64,000 nt of DNA from Lacrimispora sp. 210928-DFI.3.58 (GCF_020554865.1 NZ_JAJCIC010000017.1:30038-94037), one strand, 5' to 3'. Positions 34,615-43,093 are shown, counted from the first letter of the stretch. The notes: generated by a model from the letters alone, not told the origin. Numbers and translations are program-made.

Positions 34615-35313
34615 TCATCCCACCCCAAAATCCGTGATCTCATACAGCACTTCCACATCCGGATCATCGAAAAGCCAGCGGTATTCCTCCATGAACCATT
34701 TCACCAGCTCCTCATCCCTGCGGATCGGGGTCGTATTGTTATTGTATACATTGACTGTTCCCAGCTTAAAATACCGTTTCAGGCAATCAATGTCGCGGGC
34801 GATCATCTCCCTTGTCTGGCCTTTCACTCCCACCATAAGGCAGGGAGAGTCAAAATACTCTGCCACCTCCTGCGGGGCGGTAAAGCCTGCATGCTTATTC
34901 AGCACCTTCTGGCGGAACTCATTGTCAAAGGTCTCCACTCCGATCTTAAATACGATGGGCACCGGCATCTGCCTGCGCATGGGGGCCAGGTGCTTCCGGT
35001 ACATCCAGTGGGCTTCAAAGAACAGCTTTTCGATGTTTTTTTCCCTGACAATCTGTTCCACGTCCTTTAACGTCTCCTTCGGAAGCTCAAAGCAGCTGCC
35101 GGAGTTAATGACCTCCAGCACGCCAAATTCCCCTGTCACCCGCTTTAACACCTGGCGGTTTAAGGAGACCATAGCTGCCTCGTCCCTTCCGTTGTCGTCA
35201 ATATAATCGCAGAAGCTGCATTTTCCCCAGGCACAGGGAAAGCCCCGCAGCAGGCAGATCTCTCTTTGATTTTTATTGGTGATCCGGCTGTAGCGCTCCT
35301 CCGGTACTCCCAT
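34615..35313 (-). CDS. queL: QueL-type radical SAM queuine lyase
   Basis: 232 residues, small for a radical SAM enzyme. The cluster motif is GFPCAWGKCSFCDY, i.e. C-x4-C-x2-C, not the usual C-x3-C-x2-C. Downstream EVINSGSCFELP, FEAHWMYRK and FKIGVETFD resemble the SAM barrel strands. It is the last gene of an operon whose first two genes are a nucleoside hydrolase and an ECF S component, the gene set described in Clostridioides difficile for queuosine salvage. There QueL converts queuine to preQ1. Start ATG 35313 has GGGAG upstream and one base separates it from qrtT. Function by homology and context. Confidence 0.83.
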   Translation of the reverse strand: MGVPEERYSRITNKNQREICLLRGFPCAWGKCSFCDYIDDNGRDEAAMVSLNRQVLKRVTGEFGVLEVINSGSCFELPKETLKDVEQIVREKNIEKLFFEAHWMYRKHLAPMRRQMPVPIVFKIGVETFDNEFRQKVLNKHAGFTAPQEVAEYFDSPCLMVGVKGQTREMIARDIDCLKRYFKLGTVNVYNNNTTPIRRDEELVKWFMEEYRWLFDDPDVEVLYEITDFGVG

Positions 35314-35314
35314 A

Positions 35315-35878
35315 TTACCGCTCCCCCTTCCATTCGCATTTCATCTCGTATGGTATGGCCTTCATGAGGCTGCACACCAGAAATACACTCACCAGCCGGT
35401 CAATGTAATCGGTCACGATCTGCACCACGAACACGGAGGCTGTCATGCCCAGAGGCGTTTTTGCCAAAAGCTGCACCAGGATGGTGGACCCGGAGGAGGT
35501 GATCCCTCCAAAGAGCACGCTGCAGATAACAGAGCTTACGATGGTTCCCGGCACTGTGATGAGAAGGGAGGCTGCAAGCATTCTTTTCCTGCCCTCCACA
35601 GGCATTTTGAAGACAAGGCCTGACATAACGCCTACGATCATCCCCACCGGTGCAAAATAAAGGGAATAAATGTCTGTGGTCATCCCCAGGATCACGCCGC
35701 TCAAGAGATTGGGCAGGGCGCCAAAGGCCGGGCCCATAAGCGCCCCTGCCAGGATGGTCCCAATGCTGTCCAGGTAGATCGGGAGGCGCAGAGTCAGGGC
35801 AAGCTGCCCTCCCGCCACATTAATGACTGCCGCCAGGGCGGTCAGGCAGATCTGAAATACGGTGATCCTTCTTTTCAT
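35315..35878 (-). CDS. qrtT: ECF transporter S component for queuosine/queuine (QrtT type)
   Basis: 187 residues from the ATG at 35878, with AGGAGGGAGAGG upstream. A longer open frame covers the preceding gene and is wrong. Six hydrophobic segments are visible, starting MKRRITVFQICLTALAAVINVAGGQLALTLRLPIYLDSIGTILAGALMG, the usual S-component entry. The start overlaps the queK stop as ATGA. The energising ECF module is not in this window and is presumably shared. Substrate assigned from its operon partners queK and queL. Confidence 0.83.
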   Translation of the reverse strand: MKRRITVFQICLTALAAVINVAGGQLALTLRLPIYLDSIGTILAGALMGPAFGALPNLLSGVILGMTTDIYSLYFAPVGMIVGVMSGLVFKMPVEGRKRMLAASLLITVPGTIVSSVICSVLFGGITSSGSTILVQLLAKTPLGMTASVFVVQIVTDYIDRLVSVFLVCSLMKAIPYEMKCEWKGER

Positions 35879-36873
35879 GCCTCTCCCTCCTCTACCAGCT
35901 TCTCTAAGAGGTCCAGCTCCTCCTCTTTTCTCCCCAATATCCTTCCAAAGAATAAGCGGAAGAACCGGAGAGCATCTGTCTCTGTCAGCACAAGGGAATT
36001 CGCCTCCCTGTGGTAGAAATCCATGGAATCCACAACAGTCTGCCCCATGGATATCCCTCCCGTCTCCACTGCCGTGTAGGCTGCAAAGCCGCTGCAAAGG
36101 CTCCTGTCTGCAAAATAGGCCACCGCTAAAGGATCATTGATCACACAGCCGATCAGGTGCTCCTGCTGCCAGTGGAAATCAAAATAAAATTTCGTGATGG
36201 CCTGGATAAAGCCTCCTGTCTCCGGATCCAGCCGCTTCATATACTCCAGCAGATTGGGTGTGAGCACAATGCGGCGGGTGACATCCAGGCCCACCATGGC
36301 GATCCTCTTTCCCATGTCACAGGCGGACTCATACACGATCGCAGCTGCATCCGGATCTGCCCAGTAGTTGTATTCCGCCACGGGAGAGCAGTTTCCATGG
36401 CTCTTAAAGCTTCCGCCCATAGAAACGATCTCGTCCAATGCCCGGAAAGCCTCCGGCTTTTTGAGAGCCAGCTCTGCCAGATTTGTCATAGGCCCCAGGG
36501 CTATGACAGAACAGCCTGTGGCCTCTATGGTCTCAGCCATAAAGTCCAGCGCAGTCTTTTCCGGCACAGCTGCCTCCTCTCCGGAAAGCTCCGGCAAAAA
36601 GCTCTCTCCTAATCCGTCGGCCCCGTGGGTGTCTAAGGCATTTACAAACGCTCTCTTTAAGGGCTTTTCGGCGCCCTTATACACCGGAACATCCAGGCGT
36701 CCCATCTGTCTCAATACCTTTTTCGCATTGGCAAAGCCCATATCTGCGGGACAATTGCCGCAGACAATGGTGATCCCCAGCACCTGGAGCTCCTCCATGG
36801 AGAGGGCCAGCATTAACGCCAGGCTGTCGTCAATTCCGGGATCACAGTCAATGATCACTTGTCTCTTTTCCAT
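35875..36873 (-). CDS. queK: QueK-type nucleoside hydrolase (queuosine hydrolase)
   Basis: 332 residues of the inosine/uridine-preferring nucleoside hydrolase family. MEKRQVIIDCDPGIDDSLALMLAL holds the DxDxxxDD calcium-binding motif, LDTHGADGLGES and ALGPMTNLAELALKKP are conserved, and NDPLAVAYF carries a further metal Asp. As first gene of the queK-qrtT-queL operon it is expected to split queuosine into queuine and ribose. A generic pyrimidine or purine hydrolase is the alternative, disfavoured by the radical SAM partner. Confidence 0.85.
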   Translation of the reverse strand: MEKRQVIIDCDPGIDDSLALMLALSMEELQVLGITIVCGNCPADMGFANAKKVLRQMGRLDVPVYKGAEKPLKRAFVNALDTHGADGLGESFLPELSGEEAAVPEKTALDFMAETIEATGCSVIALGPMTNLAELALKKPEAFRALDEIVSMGGSFKSHGNCSPVAEYNYWADPDAAAIVYESACDMGKRIAMVGLDVTRRIVLTPNLLEYMKRLDPETGGFIQAITKFYFDFHWQQEHLIGCVINDPLAVAYFADRSLCSGFAAYTAVETGGISMGQTVVDSMDFYHREANSLVLTETDALRFFRLFFGRILGRKEEELDLLEKLVEEGEA

Positions 36874-37131
36874 TTTTCTTCCTTTCTCTTACAAAAGGCA
36901 GAAAACGCTGGTAAGAACAAAGCGGGCAAGCCCGCCTCAGCTCCCCACCCCCTCAATCCCCAGGGGCTTTGCCTGCTTCACGCAGCGTGTGCATCTTGCA
37001 GGTCGGGCTTTTTGTATCATAGGAAGCTCCAGAAGAGTTTCCTATGATACAAAAAAGCTGCTCTTGTACATGCCATAGAACCCATAAGCACGACAACAGC
37101 AGCACTCTGTCAAAACACAGCGCGGTATATA
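36874..37131. other. queK leader region with long inverted repeat
   Basis: No gene. It contains CCTGC...GCAGG (near 36968-37004) and a strong inverted repeat at 37010-37056 described separately. A preQ1 aptamer was looked for on the minus strand and not found. Promoter boxes are unclear. Confidence 0.5.
37010..37056. repeat. Long inverted repeat / hairpin
   Basis: TTTTTGTATCATAGGAA and TTCCTATGATACAAAAA are near-perfect arms around a short loop. As the arms include the T and A runs, it could act as a two-way terminator between the MATE pair and queK. Part of the arm (CTATGATACAAA) recurs at 42835-42846. Confidence 0.65.
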
Positions 37132-37279
37132 GTAACAGCTCAGACGGGTATCTTCTTGCCCGGCTGGGCCGGACAAGAAGCAACGGATGTCCATCCGGTG
37201 TGGAAATCTATAAAAAATGGCCTTACAAGCAAGCTTGACAGCTATTTTCTCATAGATTCCCCGCCGTCTGAACTGTTAA
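37132..37279 (+). mobile_element. MITE copy 1 (IS66-like ends, 8-bp target duplication)
   Basis: A 148-bp element without a gene. It begins GTAACAGCTCAGACGG and ends CCGTCTGAACTGTTAA, i.e. terminal inverted repeats. The flanks carry the same 8 bp, GGTATATA (37124-37131 and 37280-37287), a target-site duplication. A second copy lies inverted at 42628-42779. Ends starting GTAA plus 8-bp duplications are traits of IS66-family elements, so it is probably mobilised by such a transposase. Confidence 0.88.
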
Positions 37280-37287
37280 GGTATATA

Positions 37288-37440
37288 TTCTGCCTAGTTT
37301 TTTATACTGGGAGGTTCTCGAACCAGTCGGCATAAAGCCATTTGCATATTGATTTTGCTTAGACAGTGTAACACAGATTGACGGCCGTGGCAAGGACTTT
37401 GCCCGCTTGAGTTCCCGCATTTTGCACCGCGGCTGCCCTT
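37288..37440. other. Intergenic stretch after the MATE pair
   Basis: About 150 bp between MITE copy 1 and the MATE stop at 37441. No gene or clear terminator was recognised. Confidence 0.5.
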
Positions 37441-38787
37441 CTATGCTTCCTGCTCCTTGGGAAGCCAATCCACCTTCACATAGTAGATCAGCATTCCAAT
37501 GGCACATACCACCCAGGTAATGGGCCAGCCTGCAAAGACGATGGCCAGGCTTCCCGTAAGGGGAACTGCGATCATCAGGTAGATCTGCCGCAGCACCACA
37601 AAGCTTCCCAGCATAAAATACATGGGAACCCTTGACCGCCCTGCTCCTCTTAAAGCTCCATTTAGCGTCTGGATGACCGGCTGAGCCATGTAGGCATAGG
37701 AGAACAGCCGGAGCATCGTGGTTCCGTTCGCGATCACCGCCTCATCATCAGTGAAAATGCTGATCAGCGATGAACCGAAGCGGTTTGCGATCACAGCTCC
37801 CACCAGAATGATCGACGAGCTCATAAGCCAGGTGGCATATACCCCCTTTTTCACCCTCTTAAACTTCTTTGCCCCGATATTCTGCCCCACAAAGGTGGAG
37901 ATCGTCATATTGAAGCTCTGAAGGGTGAGCTGCATGAAGCCGTCGATGCGCAGGGTCGTAGAATAGCCCGCTATGGCTGCCGTGCCAAAAAAGTTGATAT
38001 AGGACTGGACAATGACATTGGAAAATGATGTGATGCTCTGCTGCAGAGCCGTGGGGAAGCCAAAGGAAACGATCTTCTTAATCATCGTCTTGTGGAAGCG
38101 TATTTTCTTAAGCTCCACCCGGTAGTCCTCCTCTGTGTGCATCAGCTTGTACAACACCATAGCCGAGCTCACTGCCTGGGCGATCACCGTGGCAATGCCC
38201 ACTCCTGCGATCCCCATGCCAAAGGCGCACACGAACAGGAAATCCAGGGCAATATTCACCAGGCTGGCCGTTGCCAGATAGATCAGAGGATTCCTGGAAT
38301 CCCCCACTGCCCTCAGGATACCCGCCCCCATATTGTAATACAGGGAAAATATGATCCCTCCAAAATAGATCGTCAGATACAGAGTGGAGTGAGGCAGCAC
38401 CTCCTCCGGCACGCCGATGGCCCGCAAAAGAGGCCTTGTAAACAGGATCCCGGCCGCTGTAAACACCACGGCCAGCAGGCCTGTCAGAGCCAGGGAGCAA
38501 TGGATCGCCATGCTCATCTCCTGCTTTTTCATGGCACCGTAATATTGGGATATCACGACTCCGGCTCCCGCCGACAGCCCCATAAAAAAGCCCACCAGCA
38601 TATTGATGACAGAGGTCGATGCGCCCACAGCTGCCAGCGCGCTGGTATTGACATAGTTTCCTACCACATAGGAATCCACCGTATTATACAGCTGCTGGAA
38701 AAAATTTCCGATCAGCAGCGGTACTGTGAACCAGATTATAGACTGGAAAATATTTCCATATATCATATCACCATTCTTCTTCTGCAA
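37441..38787 (-). CDS. MATE-family transporter (second of tandem pair)
   Basis: 448 residues, twelve predicted helices. MATE signatures include IFQSIIWFTVPLLIGNFFQQLYNTVDSYVVGNYVNTSALAAVGAS and the half-repeat restart IVSFGFPTALQQSITSFSNVIVQ. Probable sodium- or proton-coupled exporter. It lies 20 nt after a second MATE gene (38808-40133) of similar size, which suggests a paired or heterodimeric unit, or tandem duplication with divergence. Confidence 0.92.
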   Translation of the reverse strand: MQKKNGDMIYGNIFQSIIWFTVPLLIGNFFQQLYNTVDSYVVGNYVNTSALAAVGASTSVINMLVGFFMGLSAGAGVVISQYYGAMKKQEMSMAIHCSLALTGLLAVVFTAAGILFTRPLLRAIGVPEEVLPHSTLYLTIYFGGIIFSLYYNMGAGILRAVGDSRNPLIYLATASLVNIALDFLFVCAFGMGIAGVGIATVIAQAVSSAMVLYKLMHTEEDYRVELKKIRFHKTMIKKIVSFGFPTALQQSITSFSNVIVQSYINFFGTAAIAGYSTTLRIDGFMQLTLQSFNMTISTFVGQNIGAKKFKRVKKGVYATWLMSSSIILVGAVIANRFGSSLISIFTDDEAVIANGTTMLRLFSYAYMAQPVIQTLNGALRGAGRSRVPMYFMLGSFVVLRQIYLMIAVPLTGSLAIVFAGWPITWVVCAIGMLIYYVKVDWLPKEQEA

Positions 38788-38807
38788 CTCTCTACCTCAG
38801 CCTTCCA

Positions 38808-40133
38808 TCATTTGTCTCTCATAAACCAAAAATAGTAAGGGATCTCCACCATGAGCATCACGCTCCAGCCAACTGCGCAGGCATAGGCTACGCCCTGTAT
38901 CCCGATCCTGGGAGCCAGAAGGTACACGAAGATCACACGCAGGCTGGTCTGTGTAAAGGTTCCAAGGAGGGTAATGCTCATATTCCCCATGCCTCTGAAA
39001 AAGCCCTGGATCCCATTGGTAAATGCCGGAAAGAGATAGAACAGGGCCATCATTGCCAGATAACTGCTGCCCAGCTCCACGATCCGTTCATTTCCCGCAG
39101 GCACGAACAGGCTTACAAGAGGGGCTCTGAGCAGCGTGATCACCGTGCAGATAAATACCCAGTAGCAGGCCTCCAGCATAAGTCCCCTGCGAAAGCCTGC
39201 GCGGATCCGCTCCCTTTTCCCCGCTCCCCTGTTCTGTGCCACAAAGGTCGTGATACCGTGGGAAATGCTCTGCTCCGGCGTGAATGCATAGTCGTCGATC
39301 CTGTTCACCGCATTGAAGGCAGCGATCATGTCCACGCCCAGAGGGTTCACAGCTCCCTGTATCAGGAGCTTCCCGATGGGCTGGCAGGACTGCTGCAGGG
39401 CTGTGATGCTCCCGTAGCTTAAGGTCTGCTTCAGCAGCTGACGGTCGATGGTAAACTCTCCTCTTCCCAGCCGGAGCATAGGGATCTTTCTGTACACATA
39501 GATGATGCACAGTGCTGCCGACGCTGCCTCGGCGATCACAGTCGTGGTAGCAGAGCAGACAATGCCAAAGCCCAGTCCTCCGATGAAAATAAGGTCCAGC
39601 ACCGCATTTAATATGGAAGAAAATGCCAAAAATTTCAGAGGTGTTTTGGAGTCCCCCACACTCTTCAGCGCGGCGGAGACCGCATTATAAAAATAGGTAA
39701 AGGGCGCTCCTATGAATATGATGGACAGATAAGTGGATGCAATGTTCAAAAGCTCTCCCGGCACGTAGAGTGCTGCCAAAAGGGGCTTTGAAAACAGGAT
39801 GCCTGACACTGCTAAGATCAGGGAAAACCAAAATCCGAAAAGCAGCATCGTAGACATTTCCCGTTTCAGCTTCTCCTTCTCCCCTGCTCCAAAGAACTCA
39901 CTCATGAGCACAGAGGCGCCCATGCAAATTCCGGAAATTCCCAAAATTACAATATTCATCACCGGACTGGCCGTGCCCTCGGCTGCAAGGGCCTCCTTTC
40001 CGATAAAACGGCCTGCGATCACAGAGTCCACTACATTGTAGGTAAGCTGGAACAGATTGCCTAAGATCAATGGTATGGAATATGTGATCAAATGCTTGGG
40101 AATACTCCCCTCTGTCATATTGACGGCTGCCAT
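38808..40133 (-). CDS. MATE-family transporter (first of tandem pair)
   Basis: 441 residues of MATE type: LITYSIPLILGNLFQLTYNVVDSVIAGRFIGKEALAAEGTASPVMN, with the second half starting SYGSITALQQSCQPIGKLLIQGAVN. Same orientation as the next MATE gene. The two are clearly homologous yet divergent, so an old duplication is likely. Cargo unknown; the greA-like gene lies upstream, separated by ~75 bp. Confidence 0.92.
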   Translation of the reverse strand: MAAVNMTEGSIPKHLITYSIPLILGNLFQLTYNVVDSVIAGRFIGKEALAAEGTASPVMNIVILGISGICMGASVLMSEFFGAGEKEKLKREMSTMLLFGFWFSLILAVSGILFSKPLLAALYVPGELLNIASTYLSIIFIGAPFTYFYNAVSAALKSVGDSKTPLKFLAFSSILNAVLDLIFIGGLGFGIVCSATTTVIAEAASAALCIIYVYRKIPMLRLGRGEFTIDRQLLKQTLSYGSITALQQSCQPIGKLLIQGAVNPLGVDMIAAFNAVNRIDDYAFTPEQSISHGITTFVAQNRGAGKRERIRAGFRRGLMLEACYWVFICTVITLLRAPLVSLFVPAGNERIVELGSSYLAMMALFYLFPAFTNGIQGFFRGMGNMSITLLGTFTQTSLRVIFVYLLAPRIGIQGVAYACAVGWSVMLMVEIPYYFWFMRDK

Positions 40134-40207
40134 GGTATGAATCCCTCCTGTATTTGCTGCTGTCTGCGGCCTGGCACTATTCCTTTGGACAGAGCCGGCC
40201 CTTCTCC

Positions 40208-40711
40208 TTAGAACTTCCTTATGCTGTCCTCTTCTTCCTCGGCGCTCTTGTCAATGGAGCGTATCTCCACCTCATATCCGAAGCGCTCATCCACCTTCAC
40301 AAATACCTTATCCCCTGTTTTATGGCCCTTGATGGCCTTGCCCAGGGGGGAATCAATACTGATAAGGCCTTTCAGGGAATTGCCCCTTATGGTCGTCACC
40401 AGCTTGTAAACCTCGGTCTCGTCATCATCCGGAATATAGATCTCCACCCGGTCTCCCAGGCCCACCTCATCTGCCCGGGACTGATCGGAAATGATCCTCG
40501 CTGTCTTTATCATCTTTTCCAGGTAGCGGATCCGGCTCTCATTGCGGTTTTTGTCCTGCTTTGCCGCCTTGTATTCAAAATTTTCACTTAAGTCTCCATG
40601 GGCTCTGGCTTCCTTCACAGCTTCCAGCGCTTCCTTGCGAACCACCAGCTTACGGTACTCGATCTCCTCCTGCATTTTTTTGATATCGCTTTCTGTCAGA
40701 TTGTCATACAT
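40208..40711 (-). CDS. greA: GreA-family transcript cleavage factor
   Basis: 167 residues. The N-terminal coiled coil ends in the acidic tip ARAHGDLSENFEYKAAK, whose Asp and Glu help RNA polymerase cleave backtracked RNA, and the C-terminal FKBP-like domain is present (DSPLGKAIKGHKTGDKVFVKV). The last 15 residues (KSAEEEEDSIRKF) form an acidic tail beyond the usual end. As these bacteria often hold more than one Gre homologue, it may be a paralogue. Monocistronic. Confidence 0.9.
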   Translation of the reverse strand: MYDNLTESDIKKMQEEIEYRKLVVRKEALEAVKEARAHGDLSENFEYKAAKQDKNRNESRIRYLEKMIKTARIISDQSRADEVGLGDRVEIYIPDDDETEVYKLVTTIRGNSLKGLISIDSPLGKAIKGHKTGDKVFVKVDERFGYEVEIRSIDKSAEEEEDSIRKF

Positions 40712-40865
40712 ATCCTTTCCCGCATTCCTTTCATATTTTTTTCATTTTCTCTTTCGTTTTTTTATTTATTCTTTAGGGTCTGCTCAAACTTTTGTCACAT
40801 TTTCCCTGTATAGTAATACATGTAAGGCGATAAACCTTTTACCTAATAAAACACTTTTTCATACC

Positions 40866-40893
40866 AAAAGCCGGCAGCCCCCCTTCTGCCGGC
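40866..40893 (-). terminator. Terminator-like hairpin upstream of greA
   Basis: GCCGGCAG / CTGCCGGC arms (40870-40877, 40886-40893), followed on the minus strand by TTTTGG. It points toward greA but no gene lies upstream on that strand, so it may be a leader attenuator. Confidence 0.6.
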
Positions 40894-40981
40894 TCCCTCT
40901 TTGTCTATTTTCCTTCTATCCGGTCAATTTCTTTCCGGGCACGCATATCCTATAGAGAATGAATGATTTCAGGTGAATACT

Positions 40982-41476
40982 ATGGCAGACCAATCCATGA
41001 CTCCGGGAAATGTATTTGCAGATATCCTGCGCTTTGGCACTCCCACCGCTCTTGCCTGGGTGAGAGGCGGCACACAGGCCCCGGCCATCAGCGGGCTTGT
41101 AAAATTCTACGCTACTCCCTATGCAGGCCTCCTCATTGAGGCCGAGCTCTTTAACCTTCCGAACAAATCCACTCCAGGCTCCTCCAGCTTTTATGCCATG
41201 CATATCCACGAGACCGGCAATTGCAGCGATGATTTTATCCACACAGGTGAGCATTTCAATCCGACCGGCGGCCTCCATCCTGCCCATGCAGGTGATATGC
41301 TCCCTCTCCAGGGAAATGAGGGTTACGCCTGGGTCTCCTTCTACGACAAGCGCTTTACCATTGACCAGATCCTGGGGCGCTCCGTCATCATCCACAGCCA
41401 GGCGGATGATTTCACCACCCAGCCTGCAGGAAATTCCGGAACAAAGATCGCCTGCGGCGTTATCCGGAGAGCGTGA
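40982..41476 (+). CDS. sodC: Cu/Zn superoxide dismutase-like protein without signal peptide
   Basis: 164 residues from the ATG at 40982 with AGGTG six bases upstream. The metal ligands are visible: MHIHETGNC, GEHFNPTGGLHPAHAGDM (bridging His and Asp), and VIIHSQADDF. The disulfide Cys pair (GNCS and IACGVI) is also there. Bacterial members are normally exported, but no signal peptide is present, nor a lipobox. It would detoxify superoxide inside the cell or on release. Unusual in a strict anaerobe but consistent in all core residues. Confidence 0.88.
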   Translation: MADQSMTPGNVFADILRFGTPTALAWVRGGTQAPAISGLVKFYATPYAGLLIEAELFNLPNKSTPGSSSFYAMHIHETGNCSDDFIHTGEHFNPTGGLHPAHAGDMLPLQGNEGYAWVSFYDKRFTIDQILGRSVIIHSQADDFTTQPAGNSGTKIACGVIRRA

Positions 41477-41512
41477 TAATGACTGCCTGACCATTGGCAG
41501 GCAACACAGAAT

Positions 41513-41550
41513 GGAAGGGGATACGGCTGCATCCGGCCATCCCCTTCCAC
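41513..41550. terminator. Convergent hairpin between sodC and dus
   Basis: TGGAAGGGGAT and ATCCCCTTCCA arms around a 16-nt loop lie between the two convergent genes. T-tracts are short on both sides, so strength is uncertain. Confidence 0.6.
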
Positions 41551-41600
41551 TTTGGCTTCTGTCTACGTTCATTATATCATACTTCCCATAAATAATCACC

Positions 41601-42599
41601 TCAAAATCCCCGAAAACCACCCATTTCGTCAAACTCCAGGTTCCGAAGCATCCCCGCTACTGCCGCCTCGTATTCTGACAGGCGCTGGGCCTTGCGGATG
41701 CGCTTCATATAGGGCTCTGCTCCCAAAAATGGCTGGGACAGGTACACCCATAGCTCCTTCATCTTAAACAGCACATTCCTGTCCCCTGACATGACCTGGC
41801 GGTAGCCCTCGTATATGAGCTGATGGAAGTCTTCCAGGCGGCGGATGGCAGAGTGGGGATCCGTTCTGGAAGGCCCCTCTATCATTTCCACAAGGAAGGG
41901 ATTTGCCAGCACGCCGCGGCCCAGCATAAGCCGTTCAAGCTCCGGCCAGCTCTCCTTTAACGTTCTTACATCCTCTGTTCTGAACAGATCACCGTTGTAG
42001 CAGACAGGACTTACGGACTTTTCCATTGCCAGACCGAAGGCCCGGAGTCTGGGAGTGTTCTTGTAGTAGTCTGTCTGTACTCTGGGATGGATGATAAGCT
42101 CTGACAGGGGATATTTGTTGTAAATATCCAGCAGCTCTTCAAACTCTTCCTCCTCTGTCTTTCCGATCCTGGTCTTAATGGAAAGCTTCATGTGAAGCTT
42201 CAAAAGCCCCTGGGAAATCTCCTCCAGAAAGCGGTCCAGCTCCTCCTTTTTTGCCAGGAAGCCTGAGCCTTTTCCCTTTGATACCACGGTTCCCGAAGGA
42301 CAGCCCAGGTTTAAGTTGACTTCCTTATACCCATATTCCCTCAGCGTCTCTGCTGTTTTCAGGAAATCATCTGCGCGGTTCGTCAGGATCTGGGGCACCA
42401 CCCGCATCCCCCGGTTGTGCTCAGGCAGGATATCATTCACCTCCCTGGTGCTCAGTCCGCTCTTATGCTTTAGTGCGATAAAAGGGGTGACATATTGGTC
42501 CATGGGACGAAAACAGGCATTGTATGCATTTCTGTAAATATATCCGGTGATCCCCTCCATGGGGGCCAGGCAGTACATCATTGGCAGGTATCCTTCCAT
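41601..42599 (-). CDS. dus: tRNA-dihydrouridine synthase (Dus family)
   Basis: 332 residues. FMN barrel motifs are APMEGITGYIYRNAY, VNLNLGCPSGTVVSKGKGSGFL (with the catalytic Cys), LSIKTRIG, ELIIHPRVQTD, VCYNGDLF and LMLGRGVLANPFL. Reduces uridines in the tRNA D-loop. The ATG at 42599 has a weak site; an in-frame ATG at 42581 follows GGAAGGA nine bases upstream and may be the true start. MITE copy 2 lies 28 bp upstream of it. Confidence 0.93.
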   Translation of the reverse strand: MEGYLPMMYCLAPMEGITGYIYRNAYNACFRPMDQYVTPFIALKHKSGLSTREVNDILPEHNRGMRVVPQILTNRADDFLKTAETLREYGYKEVNLNLGCPSGTVVSKGKGSGFLAKKEELDRFLEEISQGLLKLHMKLSIKTRIGKTEEEEFEELLDIYNKYPLSELIIHPRVQTDYYKNTPRLRAFGLAMEKSVSPVCYNGDLFRTEDVRTLKESWPELERLMLGRGVLANPFLVEMIEGPSRTDPHSAIRRLEDFHQLIYEGYRQVMSGDRNVLFKMKELWVYLSQPFLGAEPYMKRIRKAQRLSEYEAAVAGMLRNLEFDEMGGFRGF

Positions 42600-42627
42600 T
42601 TTCTCTCTGTTTGTCCTATTATCATAC

Positions 42628-42779
42628 GTAACAGTTCAGACGGCGGGGAAATCTATGAAAAAATAGCCGTCAAGCTTGCTTGTAGGGCCATTTTTTCATA
42701 GATTTCCACATTGGATGGACATCCGATGCTTCTTGTCCGGTCTAGCCGGACAAGAAGATCCCTCGTCTGAACTGTTACT
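42628..42779 (-). mobile_element. MITE copy 2 (IS66-like ends, 8-bp target duplication)
   Basis: 152 bp, inverted relative to copy 1 and nearly identical over its whole length. It begins GTAACAGTTCAGACGG and ends CGTCTGAACTGTTAC. The 8 bp TATCATAC flank both sides (42620-42627 and 42780-42787). No coding capacity. It lies between dus and the lysine riboswitch promoter. Confidence 0.9.
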
Positions 42780-42817
42780 ATCATACATCGATGAGGTCAG
42801 ATAGTAAATAAAAAACT

Positions 42818-42846
42818 TGACACCGAAGCATTTCTATGATACAAAG
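42818..42846 (+). promoter_or_regulatory. Promoter of the lysine-riboswitch transcript
   Basis: TTGACA (42818-42823), 17-nt spacer, TACAAA (42841-42846). The aptamer starts about 13 nt further on. The MITE ends only 38 bp upstream. Confidence 0.65.
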
Positions 42847-42858
42847 CTTATATTGAAC

Positions 42859-43050
42859 TGGTAGAGGCGCGGTTTTTAAGAGTACCACATTTCACAGGGC
42901 AGGGCGCCCTTTGTGGGAAAGGAAACACCGCCGAAGGATGGATTCCTGCCCTGAGGGATGTATCCTGGGCCGCCGCAAAATATGCGCCGGTCTGTCACGA
43001 AGCATCATCGGCTTTTAAGCCCTTTCAATGCGATCAGTGGAGCGCTGCCA
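42859..43050 (+). ncRNA. Lysine riboswitch (L-box)
   Basis: Hallmarks in order: GGTAGAGGCGCG with AAGAGTA (5' side of P1/P2), GAAAGGAAACACCGCCGAAG, GGGCCGCCG, CTGTCACGAAG and the closing TGGAGCGCTGCC, which pairs back to the start. This is the L-box core layout. It precedes an NhaC-family transporter gene, like the LysW-type genes under lysine control. A terminator follows. Confidence 0.9.
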
Positions 43051-43093
43051 TGTGTCGGATACTACTTCATACATATTGCCTGCACGATTCCGC

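Noticed and set aside
36874..37131. preQ1 riboswitch ahead of queK
   Set aside because: No GAGGTTC...CCTC stem with AAAAAACTAA-like tail was found on the minus strand.
38092..38835. 247-codon open frame on the plus strand
   Set aside because: His/Gln-rich antisense shadow of the MATE gene.
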